DNA of 64,000 nucleotides. Origin: Channallabes apus. Its lineage: Eukaryota > Chordata > Actinopteri > Siluriformes > Clariidae. The position numbers and the translations under genes were made by a program. The stretch's first letter is position 1. Every line of letters starts with the position of its first letter. Below the pieces are notes generated by a model that had not been told where the DNA came from, searched no databases, and saw only the letters and a list, made by a program, of their open reading frames with translations. Where the stretch lies: assembly GCA_030522415.1 (NCBI GenBank), contig CM060113.1:6551967-6615966 (forward strand), given 5' to 3'. Of this stretch, positions 34,931-43,489 are shown one piece after another.

Positions 34931-35760
34931 CTACAGTAGATGCTAAATATTGCTATACAGGATATCGCTGGTTCTCTGCAGATCAGATGATCCCCGATGT
35001 CTGCTTTCCCCAAACAATCGGTTCTCCAGATTGTTCTTTATTTTCTCTTTTCTTTTTTTTGTTGTTGTAAAGAAACAACTACCACAGCCAGTTGCTATCG
35101 ACACTAGATGGACAGCTCTTCCGTCTTCCGTCTGTGTTTCCTGTGTGTTTTGTCTGGCGAGTGAAGGGGAAATCCTCTCCGAATGAACTGCATATTAATT
35201 CATTATTTTTTCCATAAAGGATTTTTGTGTTTCTCAACAAAGAGCTGAGGTAGGTTATGTGGCTGGTGGTTTTCCACAAAGACACACTACTGGAGTTTGC
35301 AGAGCTTGGCATCTCTCTTGGCAGCACGCTATGCCCCTGTAGTGCTCTGCCTCCGACTGTGCTGGCTCCGTCCCAAACCTCTGCCTGGTGACTTTGAACC
35401 TGGTCCTACACCGCTGCGCTTGGCATCGCGTCCTGCCAACACATGAGTCATGAAAAATCCAGATCCTCTCTTCTGTCTCCACGTAACGATCCTGTACGAA
35501 CGCTGCTCGTCCGATTAGAATCAGTCTGATGTTCTGCACATCATTTAACACCAGCAGCAAAACCGCAGGCTGGACCTGATTGATCGGGTTCTCAAGCAAA
35601 ATCCCCCTGACGTCCCCAGCTTTAAACGTGAGATGTTCTCTGTGAGAAGAACAATAACAGCAGTGTGGACGTTCTAGAGAATTCTTTGCACGAGCATGTT
35701 TAGGAGCAGCTGCACTTCCCTGTGCTGAGGTCACGGCTTTAATCTCATTTAACTTCCGCT
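34931..35760 (-). other. Non-repetitive island with an unidentified 159-codon frame
   Basis: Between two pyrimidine-rich tracts lies ordinary-composition DNA with a minus frame at 35255-35734. Its middle part (HLTFKAGDVRGILL, QNIRLILIGRAAF, YVETEERIWIFHD) looks protein-like and reminds me weakly of an arrestin-type beta-sandwich. The ends look like non-coding translation, and there is no start or splice evidence. It could be a decayed retrocopy, an isolated exon or chance. Confidence 0.25.
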
Positions 35761-35764
35761 GTTC

Positions 35765-36059
35765 ATTTCAACATTAACCTCATCTTCTTCATGATGTTCA
35801 CCTCTTCTTACTTTTCTTATTTTCATCTTATTTTATTTCTTATTTTTCATCCAGTCTTTCTTTCTTTCTTTCCTTATTTATTTTTCTCTTCCTTTTATTA
35901 TTTTATATCTTATTCTATCCTTCTTTGTCTGTTGACTTGTTTCTTTCATTCTTTTTTGTTGTTCTATTAATTTTTTGCTTCTTTTTTCTTGCTTTCTTTG
36001 TTTTCTTCCTTTCTTCTACCTTAAATCTATCTATCTATCTATCTATCTATCTCTCTCTC

Positions 36060-36105
<46 letters not shown>

Positions 36106-36209
36106 ATATATCTCATTCTATCCTTTGTCCATTCACTAATTTTTTCTTTCTTTCATTCTTTCTATTTTCTTGTATTTATTCTATACTTCTTTGTCTGTTG
36201 ACTTGTTTT

Positions 36210-36240
<31 letters not shown>

Positions 36241-36491
36241 CATTCTATTAATTTTTCCTTTGTTTTCTAACTTGTTTTCTAACTTTCTCCTTTTTTGTTA
36301 TACTACATATAATTATACCCCCCCTCCCCCCCCCCTCCCTCCCTCCCTCCCTCCCTTCCTTCTCTTTAGCTTGTCCAGCATTTGAATTTAACATTCTTTA
36401 GTTTTTTCTTTCCTTTTATCTTATTATATGCTATCCTTTTTTTCTTTCTTTTATTGTATAATGCAGTTAGTCTATACCCTTTCTTTTTTTT
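35765..36491. repeat. Pyrimidine-rich tract with (CTAT)n, (AT)n, (CTTT)n, interrupted by the Ty3/Gypsy insertion
   Basis: (ATCT)n covers about 36026-36051, (AT)n about 36065-36101, and (CTTT)n about 36207-36240, with T and C runs around 36318-36355. The same T/C-rich DNA resumes at 42022 after the retrotransposon, so the insertion split one tract. Plus frames are Phe/Ser/Leu low-complexity translation. Confidence 0.85.
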
Positions 36492-37088
36492 TGTCATAAT
36501 TCCTCTGTGTGCAGAAAGGCGGACGCAGACGCAGGAGAATGTTCACAACTTGTTCTTTATTAACTTAAATGTTCTTTTCTGACAATTCCCGTTTAACTAA
36601 AAGTCTCTCTTTTCGTAAGTCAGTTTATCAGTAACGGAAACCAAAAACAAACACGAAACAAAACCCCCAGCCTACCACACACTCCCTGTGTGGGTAGCCC
36701 CCCGGAGTCCCACTTGTCCCTCGGACGCGCGTCAGGTCCAAAAACTGCCTGAGGCGGTTTTCCAAACGCACGGTGCTGAGCACGACAGGTGCGTTTCCTG
36801 AAGTCCGGTGATCGGGCTGAATTAGTGCTGTGAGGAAGAGATGACAGTGTTTTAGAGGAGAGAGACACCAATCGTGACAATCACACAGACATACAACTGT
36901 GAACGGACGAGATACTACGGGCTCGACCGGCTTAAATAAGGACACAACAGGATAGGACACAGGTGTAGGTGTTCTTGTGATTAGGGAGACATACCAACGT
37001 TGACACACTAGGTGGGGACAAAGTGTCGGCTCAATAATCCGGAGACCCAGATCTTATTTCCCCGGGCCGCGGTGGTACCGATGTTACA
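36492..37088 (-). repeat. 3-prime LTR of the Ty3/Gypsy element
   Basis: It is identical to the 5-prime LTR except at 36636. It carries the polyadenylation signal AATAAA at 36556-36561 (minus strand). The integrase frame runs about 80 bp into it before stopping at 37008. The minus frames of 126 and 86 codons present in both LTRs are chance frames. Confidence 0.95.
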
Positions 37089-38480
37089 GTACCCCCCCCC
37101 CCCAGAACCGGCCTCTCGGGGGAGGCGAGGGCGACCCCGACGTCTTCCTTGAGGAGGTCGGAGCCCCCGTGTGGCCGGAGCCGACTGACCCGGAGGGCGT
37201 CCCGGAGGTCGAGGAGCTGGGCGGTCCGGCCGTTCCTGGTGAAATGTGGTGATTAACTCACGGTTTAGGATGTCTTTGGCCGGGACCCAGCTTCTCTCCT
37301 CCGGACCGTACCCCTCCCAGTCCACGAGATACTGGAGAGCTCCTTTCCTCCTCCGCGAGTCCAAGAGCTGGGTTACCTTGAAGGCCGGGGTGCCCTCGAT
37401 CTCTACGGCCCCAGGCAGCGAGGGCTCAGCCCTGCCCTCGTCTAGGGGTCCCCGGATCACCGGCCTTAGAAGGGAAACATGAAAGACAGGGTTGATTCGC
37501 ATATGAGAGGGTAATTTCAGCTTATAGGAAACAGGGTTGATTTGTGATAAAATGACAAAGGGACCGATGTAACGGGGGGTGAGTTTACGGCATGGGAGAT
37601 GAAGGTTGAGGTCCCGTGTCGAGAGCCACACTCGATCGCCTACCTGGAGCGGAGGTCCTTCCTTCCTTTGTCTATCGGCATATGTTTTAAACCGAATGAT
37701 TGCCTGGGCGATGTGCGCATGCGCATCTTCCCAGACTTTTTCCGCTTTCTTGAACCACGTATCCACCATGGGTACTTCGGTGGGCGTGGTGTCCCAGGGA
37801 CAGAGCGGGGGTTGGTAACCTAGCACGCATTGAAAGGGCGTTAGACCGGTAGCGGAATGGATTAACGAGTTCTGAGCGTATTCAGCCCACAGTAGCCAGC
37901 TGGCCCATTCGTGTTGTCGGCTGCTACAGTATGCCCGCAGATATCTCCCTAGTTCCTGAACAGTCCGCTCTGCCTGTCCATTAGACTCGGGGTGATAGCC
38001 TGACGTTAGACTAACTGTGGTCCCCAATTTCTGGAAAAAAGCTTTCCAGACTTTGGCGATAAATTGGGGACCACGATCTGAAACAATATCTTCGGGCATG
38101 CCGTAGTGGCGAAACACTGTTGAAAAAAGGGCCTCTGTTACCTGGGCAGCAGTAGGGAGGGAGCCAAATGGAATGAATCGACACTCCTTAGAGAACCTGT
38201 CGACAACCACTAATACCGTCGTGTACCCTTGAGACACCGGCAGGTCCGTGACGAAGTCGAGCGCAATGTGCGACCACGGCCGGTTTGGTGTCGGTAGGGG
38301 CATTAGTTTACCAACGGGTAGGCTACGAGATGTTTTGGTTGTAGCGCATACCGCACATGACGAAACCACTCTCCGCACGGTTTCTCTCATTCCCGGCCAC
38401 CAGTATTTTCGTGCGATGTTTTGGAAGGTGCGCGTTATCCCGGGATGTCCGGATGCCACACTCGTGTGAGCCGTGCTCAC
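37008..38480 (-). CDS. Integrase with C-terminal chromodomain, separated from Pol by a frame break
   Basis: The frame begins inside the integrase zinc-binding region: H5 and H12, then C42 and C45 (H-x6-H-x29-C-x2-C). The DDE core has D75 in LDFVTDLP, D135 in VSDRG and E171 in NGQAER, with the expected 35-residue spacing between the last two. Near residues 365-415, TQLLDSRRRKG, YLVDWEGY and SWVPAKDIL form a chromodomain, which in chromoviruses guides insertion to marked chromatin. The C-terminus reads through the polypurine tract and into the 3-prime LTR. The first ATG is probably not a real start, since the region should be read from the upstream pol frame. Catalytic residues are intact. Confidence 0.9.
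   Translation of the reverse strand: MSTAHTSVASGHPGITRTFQNIARKYWWPGMRETVRRVVSSCAVCATTKTSRSLPVGKLMPLPTPNRPWSHIALDFVTDLPVSQGYTTVLVVVDRFSKECRFIPFGSLPTAAQVTEALFSTVFRHYGMPEDIVSDRGPQFIAKVWKAFFQKLGTTVSLTSGYHPESNGQAERTVQELGRYLRAYCSSRQHEWASWLLWAEYAQNSLIHSATGLTPFQCVLGYQPPLCPWDTTPTEVPMVDTWFKKAEKVWEDAHAHIAQAIIRFKTYADRQRKEGPPLQVGDRVWLSTRDLNLHLPCRKLTPRYIGPFVILSQINPVSYKLKLPSHMRINPVFHVSLLRPVIRGPLDEGRAEPSLPGAVEIEGTPAFKVTQLLDSRRRKGALQYLVDWEGYGPEERSWVPAKDILNRELITTFHQERPDRPAPRPPGRPPGQSAPATRGLRPPQGRRRGRPRLPREAGSGGGGYCNIGTTAARGNKIWVSGLLSRHFVPT
37089..37106 (-). promoter_or_regulatory. Polypurine tract before the 3-prime LTR
   Basis: On the minus strand a run of twelve G residues preceded by CT lies just ahead of the 3-prime LTR, separated from it by TAC. 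This is the normal position of the plus-strand primer. It lies within the end of the integrase frame (Gly-Gly-Gly-Gly). Confidence 0.75.
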
Positions 38481-41430
38481 GACACCCTCTCGCAGCGCCC
38501 CGGGGACATAGACTCTGCCCGGAGGGCACCCGGGGGGCGCAGGGTCTGTCTGCCCCCCCCCGAGCGATCTCCGCGTCCCATTCCCACGTCACCGGGGCGA
38601 TCACGAGCGGCGCGGGGAGAATCAGCTCAGGTTTTATTGAGGAGGGGGCCGCTGGGTAACAGCGGGACAATGCATCGGCTTTTTTATTCTTAGATCCGGG
38701 CCGGTAGGTGATATGAAAGTGAAACCGTGTGAAGAACAATGACCATCGGGCTTGTCGGGGGTTTAGCCTTTTAGCTTGTTGGATGTATTCGAGGTTGCGG
38801 TGATCAGTGTACACAATGAATGGATATTTGGCTCCCTCTAGCCAATGTCGCCATTCCTCTAACGCCGCCTTCACTGCGAGCAGTTCTCTGTTGCCGATAT
38901 CATAATTTTGCTCCGCTGACGTCAGTTTTCTCGAGAAAAAAGCACAGGGGTGAAGTTTCTCGGGTTTCCCATAGCGCTGAGACAATACCGCCCCTAACCC
39001 CACCTCTGAGGCGTCTACCTCGACGATGAATGGCTTCTCGGGATCCGGAAGCCGTAAAACGGGTGCAGTAGTAAAGGCCCGTTTTAAAGTGTTGAACGCG
39101 TTCTCCGCTTCCGCGGAGAGCGCCTTCAACTTCTTGGGCTTCCCCTTCAGCATGGTGGTGAGGGGCGTGGCTATGGAACTAAAGTTGCGAATAAAGCGCC
39201 TGTAGAAATTAGCAAACCCGAGAAAGCTCTGTAGCGCCTTTACTGACCGTGGCACCGGCCATTGTGTTACCGCCTTTACCTTAGCGATCTCCATCTCGAC
39301 CCCCAGTGGCCCAATGCGGTAGCCGAGAAAGGCGATCTCCTTTTTATGGAACTCGCATTTCTCCGCCTTCGCATAGAGCCCGTGCGCGCGCAGCCGGCGA
39401 AGGACGGCGGTCACCTGAGCGACGTGCTCTGAATATGACCTCGAGTACACTAGAATATCATCCAGATATACTATCACATATCGGTTCAACATATCCCGAA
39501 ACACGTCGTTCCTGAACCCCTGAAACACCGCAGGCGCGTTTACCAGCCCATACGACATAACATTATATTGATAATGTCCTGATGAGGTGCTAAACGCGGT
39601 CTTCCACTCGTCGCCCTTACGCACACGAACGAGATTATATGCGCTGCGGAGATCGAGTTTTGTGAAGATGGAGGCGCCGCGGAGCTGGTCGATAGCAGCC
39701 GGAACCAGTGGCAGTGGGTGCTTGTATTTTATTGTTACAGCATTGAGTCCTCTATAATCTATGCACGGACGAAGACCCCCGCCTTTTTTCTCAATAAAAA
39801 AGAAACCAGCCGAGGCGGGTGACGTGGATCTGCTAATGAGCCCCTGCCGGAGAGCCTCGTCCACGTATTCCTCCATTGCCCTGGTCTCGTCCAGTGACAA
39901 CGGATAAATACGTGCATAAGGCGGTGCCTTCCCCGGCAGGAGCTCAATGGCACAATCCCACGGACGGTGGGGAGGAAGTCTCGCTGCTGCCCTAACACTA
40001 AACACATCGTGAAACTTCGCATACACTGGGGGCACACTAGTGGATACCTGGCAGGTCGGGCTTTCTATGGTTGTAGTTTGGACCACCAACGTGGGTGGTG
40101 TGCATGTTTGCGCGCATCGGGGGGACCATGAGAGGATGCGAGGCTTGGCCCAATCGAATTTCGGGTTATGAAGGCTGAGCCAAGGGAGGCCCAGTACGAC
40201 GGAAGGATCAGCCTGGGAGATTACATAAAACTGTATTTCTTCAGCGTGATCGGGGAAAGTTAACCGAAGGGGCGCAGACATGGTTTTTAACGGCGAGTGT
40301 TTTAACGTGTTGCCATCCAGTGCTTTGATGGTTATCGGATGCGGAAGCTTCGACACGGGAGCTCGCAGCGCGGAAAGCAGAGATGCAGAGATGAGATTGC
40401 CGGCCGATCCCGAATCTATTAAAGGAAAAACAGACAAGGTAGTGTTATTAAAGGTTATGGTAGCAGGTAAACAAAAAGGTGAAGGGGTGCGAAGTGGTGT
40501 GCTCTCAGTTACATTCAGGGATGGGCAGGAACTGATTTTGTGCCCATCTCTCCCACAGTACAGACACAGCCCCGCCTTCATTCTTCTGGCACGCTCCGCA
40601 GCGGTGAGATGTGACGCCCCGATCTCCATGTCGCTCGCCGGGGCTTCCTCCCGACCAGGTGGCAGCGGCTGGAGGGCAGGTCCCCTACCGACAGGTTCAG
40701 ATCGCCTCAAAGGGCGGGGTGGTGGCCGCCGCTGTTGCTGGCGCAGATGCTGGTCAAGTTTGATGGCAAGGGAGATGGTGTCCTCGAGACTGAGCTCAAC
40801 ATCCCGGCACGCCAGCTCCATCTGGATTTCCGAGTTGAGCCCATCTCGGAATCGGGCCAGCAGGCTTCTGTCACACCACCCACTTTCCGCCGCAAGAACC
40901 TGAAACCGGACGGCGTAGTCGGACACGGGTCCCTGCCCTTGTCGGATCTTCAGCAGCTGCTGCTCACCTGATCGACCCTGGTCCGGGTGGTCGAAAACGG
41001 CGCGAAGCGCCTCAACGAACCGGTGATACCGCGTGACGGTAGGTCCGCCTGCACTCCACACGGCCGTGGCCCATTCCAGAGCTTGCCCGGTTAGGTGCTG
41101 AGTGAGGAAGCTCACCTTTTGCTGATCCGTCATGTGTGGGAAATCGGTGAGGTACAATTCGCATGCCAGAAGAAATCGCTTACACCCGTCAGGGTCTCCC
41201 CCGTATCGTTCGGGAGGTGTTGGGCGAGGGGCTGCTGGCGGTGGAGGTCGTGGTGGAGATGCTGGTGGTGACCGAGCGGTAGCCAGTTGCGAAACACTGC
41301 AGGCGAGGTCATGAACAGCCCGGGCTAGAGTTCCGATTTCCTGCTGCTGTTCGCGCAGGTACCGATGAAACCGCACGTCATCAGGCAGGGGCACTCCTGC
41401 TGCGTCCTGAATGGTCCGTTCATCTGTCAT
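38323..41430 (-). CDS. Gag-protease-reverse transcriptase-RNase H polyprotein of the Ty3/Gypsy element
   Basis: The 1035-codon frame starts at an ATG formed by the end of the 5-prime LTR. Gag occupies about residues 1-305, with a Pro-rich stretch at 54-73 and one CCHC zinc knuckle at 289-302 (C-x2-C-x4-H-x4-C). The protease has an IDSGS motif at 338-342, with a single active-site Asp per subunit. The reverse transcriptase covers about 500-670 with the catalytic YLDD at 655-658. RNase H follows with VEVDAS near 785 and YTDHRNL. Gag and Pol are fused in one frame, with no stop or shift between them. Near 38551-38559 a run of nine C (G on the coding strand) puts the frame out of register; the last ~75 residues of this ORF are out-of-frame translation. 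The break may be a real mutation or a homopolymer sequencing error. Confidence 0.92.
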   Translation of the reverse strand: MTDERTIQDAAGVPLPDDVRFHRYLREQQQEIGTLARAVHDLACSVSQLATARSPPASPPRPPPPAAPRPTPPERYGGDPDGCKRFLLACELYLTDFPHMTDQQKVSFLTQHLTGQALEWATAVWSAGGPTVTRYHRFVEALRAVFDHPDQGRSGEQQLLKIRQGQGPVSDYAVRFQVLAAESGWCDRSLLARFRDGLNSEIQMELACRDVELSLEDTISLAIKLDQHLRQQQRRPPPRPLRRSEPVGRGPALQPLPPGREEAPASDMEIGASHLTAAERARRMKAGLCLYCGRDGHKISSCPSLNVTESTPLRTPSPFCLPATITFNNTTLSVFPLIDSGSAGNLISASLLSALRAPVSKLPHPITIKALDGNTLKHSPLKTMSAPLRLTFPDHAEEIQFYVISQADPSVVLGLPWLSLHNPKFDWAKPRILSWSPRCAQTCTPPTLVVQTTTIESPTCQVSTSVPPVYAKFHDVFSVRAAARLPPHRPWDCAIELLPGKAPPYARIYPLSLDETRAMEEYVDEALRQGLISRSTSPASAGFFFIEKKGGGLRPCIDYRGLNAVTIKYKHPLPLVPAAIDQLRGASIFTKLDLRSAYNLVRVRKGDEWKTAFSTSSGHYQYNVMSYGLVNAPAVFQGFRNDVFRDMLNRYVIVYLDDILVYSRSYSEHVAQVTAVLRRLRAHGLYAKAEKCEFHKKEIAFLGYRIGPLGVEMEIAKVKAVTQWPVPRSVKALQSFLGFANFYRRFIRNFSSIATPLTTMLKGKPKKLKALSAEAENAFNTLKRAFTTAPVLRLPDPEKPFIVEVDASEVGLGAVLSQRYGKPEKLHPCAFFSRKLTSAEQNYDIGNRELLAVKAALEEWRHWLEGAKYPFIVYTDHRNLEYIQQAKRLNPRQARWSLFFTRFHFHITYRPGSKNKKADALSRCYPAAPSSIKPELILPAPLVIAPVTWEWDAEIARGGADRPCAPRVPSGQSLCPRGAARGCREHGSHECGIRTSRDNAHLPKHRTKILVAGNERNRAESGFVMCGMRYNQNIS
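41414..41422 (-). promoter_or_regulatory. Presumed self-primer-binding site
   Basis: Two bases after the 5-prime LTR, the minus strand reads TGAACGGAC. This is the exact complement of GTCCGTTCA in the R region (41833-41841 and, in the other LTR, 36900-36908, minus strand). No TGG-initiated tRNA complement follows the LTR. In the Tf1/sushi group the 5-prime end of the RNA itself primes reverse transcription, and this layout fits. The site falls within the first codons of gag. Confidence 0.65.
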
Positions 41431-42021
41431 AATTCCTCTGTGTGCAGAAAGGCGGACGCAGACGCAGGAGAATGTTCACAACTTGTTCTTTATTAACTTA
41501 AATGTTCTTTTCTGACAATTCCCGTTTAACTAAAAGTCTCTCTTTTCGTAAGTCAGTTTATCAGTAACAGAAACCAAAAACAAACACGAAACAAAACCCC
41601 CAGCCTACCACACACTCCCTGTGTGGGTAGCCCCCCGGAGTCCCACTTGTCCCTCGGACGCGCGTCAGGTCCAAAAACTGCCTGAGGCGGTTTTCCAAAC
41701 GCACGGTGCTGAGCACGACAGGTGCGTTTCCTGAAGTCCGGTGATCGGGCTGAATTAGTGCTGTGAGGAAGAGATGACAGTGTTTTAGAGGAGAGAGACA
41801 CCAATCGTGACAATCACACAGACATACAACTGTGAACGGACGAGATACTACGGGCTCGACCGGCTTAAATAAGGACACAACAGGATAGGACACAGGTGTA
41901 GGTGTTCTTGTGATTAGGGAGACATACCAACGTTGACACACTAGGTGGGGACAAAGTGTCGGCTCAATAATCCGGAGACCCAGATCTTATTTCCCCGGGC
42001 CGCGGTGGTACCGATGTTACA
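41425..42021 (-). repeat. 5-prime LTR of the Ty3/Gypsy element
   Basis: In element orientation it starts TGTAAC and ends ATGACA. A TATA-like TATTTAAG lies at 41864-41873, so transcription is expected to start near 41841, making U3 about 180 bp. The last bases supply the ATG used as the apparent gag start. Confidence 0.95.
41864..41873 (-). promoter_or_regulatory. TATA-like box of the 5-prime LTR
   Basis: The minus strand reads CTTATTTAAG. About 30 nt downstream lies the 9-mer at 41833-41841 that is complementary to the presumed primer-binding site, where a transcript start would be expected. Confidence 0.6.
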
Positions 42022-43485
42022 TTTTTCTCCATTTTTTTCTTTTTCTTTCAGTTTCTTGCTTTCTGTTTAATAGTAATATGTTATATGCTGCTTTCTATAT
42101 TTCCCTTTATTTCTTTTTTCTTTCTCTCGTCCAGCAGTCGGCATGACGGAATGCAGAAGCTAAATGGTAAAATGCTAATTAGTCCTCATCGCTGTCGAGG
42201 ACGTGACTTGACAAGCGGAATGTCTCCTGGGAAACACTGCCATGATTTCAAAAGACCTACAAAGCTAAACTATTCTTCAGTTGTGTGTTTTTTTTTATTA
42301 TTCTTTATTTTTTTGCATCACCAATAAAAGCATAATATCATCACAATCAAGAACAGAGTTGTGCTTTGAGTGAGACACAAAGAGGGTTTAGCTGCTCAGA
42401 AGTTTAGCTGCTCTTTGATTCTGAATGTTTTCTGTCAGGATTTGAAAGCAGGAGACCTTTTTAAGGGCCGTCTAACTGAATCGGCCTGCGGCTCGGGCAA
42501 TTAATAATAGATGATTCTCAACGCAAAGTTAATTTCATCCAACATAGACTGACGACTTATTTGCTGATGAGATTGTTAAACACACACACACACACACACG
42601 TGCATGTTCTGTTGACTGTCTGGGTGGTTATCCCTTAAATTGCCCATTAAAGGGAATGAGCCCAGGATTAGTCGAAAGAATACGAAAGATTGTATCCTGG
42701 CCTCTGATTGGTCCAGCTGATAGCCATGATTAGCATGATAGCCGTGACATTATAAATAACTAAAGACCTTTTAAAACTCTGTTTTTTTTTACATACTGCT
42801 TTAAACGGGATGATATTAAGAGCAAAATAAAACTCACCGCAACACTGAGCATGCTTTCGATACACACATACAGTAATGTAAGAAAAAAAAAGCAATAATG
42901 ACACTTATAACACAGTAAATTACCTAGGGATTAATTATAGCTCGTATTTAGAGCTAAATGGAGCATTGCTTAGACAATCCGATTGCTACACACTCCTGAT
43001 TAAACCATTTACGACTTTATTTGAAATGGAAATAAATGTTTCCTATCAATGTAGTTTTTTTTTTATTCTGTCGCTCTTTCATAGTGAAATGGTTGTTGTT
43101 CCTGCTTGCTGCAGATGTTTATAGCTCAGATCTGGGCATATTTCGTTGAAAAAAGGGAGTTCGAGCACACAGCTTTTCATTACCCTTTTGTCTTCGGGGA
43201 GACGGACAAGAGGGTATTGTATGACAGCCCTGGTGCGATTACATCCAAAACAGAGGCTTAAGATGAAGAAATCCAATATCTACCGTGAGCCAGTGTTTGG
43301 AGGATTGTGATGAGGTGAGCTGTGATGAAGACATGAGCTGACAAAATGTGATTACGGTCCAGTTCATAAACGGCACAGCGCTGGCCGTCGACGCAGCGAT
43401 TCGTCTAATTTAACCTTCCTGATCGATAGCCGATCAATAATAATAAATAATGATTGACACATTTTTAATATAAGGATAAAGTCAT
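42022..43485. other. Resumed pyrimidine tract, then DNA without genes
   Basis: T/C-rich DNA continues to about 42130, then unique-looking sequence with a short (CA)n at 42581-42598. TACAGTA lies at 42869. No exon recognised. Confidence 0.4.
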
Positions 43486-43489
43486 TTGA

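Larger units (their letters stand above)
36492..42021 (-). mobile_element. Young chromodomain Ty3/Gypsy LTR retrotransposon (Tf1/sushi-like)
   Basis: Two 597-bp LTRs (36492-37088 and 41425-42021) begin TGTCAT and end TTACA on the plus strand and differ at a single base (36636 G against 41569 A). Both flanks carry TTTTT, a probable 5-bp target duplication within a T-rich tract. The interior, on the minus strand, encodes Gag, protease, reverse transcriptase, RNase H, integrase and a C-terminal chromodomain in that order. The 5530-bp element is complete except for a one-base frame break in the integrase N-terminal region. About 0.17 percent LTR divergence means a very recent insertion. Confidence 0.97.

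Noticed and set aside
36620..37008. Minus frames of 86 and 126 codons, repeated at 41553-41941
   Set aside because: They lie inside the two LTRs, have no family resemblance and exist twice only because the LTRs are duplicates.
37085..37091. TACAGTA at the LTR border counted as a footprint
   Set aside because: It arises where the LTR end TTACA meets GTA of the interior; it is not an insertion. It is in the raw count but not in the argument.
37925..37931. TACAGTA inside the pol gene as a footprint
   Set aside because: It lies in an intact reading frame of a very young element, so it is probably ordinary coding sequence.
38545..38565. Programmed frameshift between reverse transcriptase and integrase
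   Set aside because: The position is inside the integrase N-terminal region, not at a domain junction used for frameshifting in this group, and a homopolymer error or mutation explains it more simply.
40280..40903. 207-codon plus-strand frame
   Set aside because: It is the antisense shadow of the Gag coding region, forced open by GC-rich codon bias.
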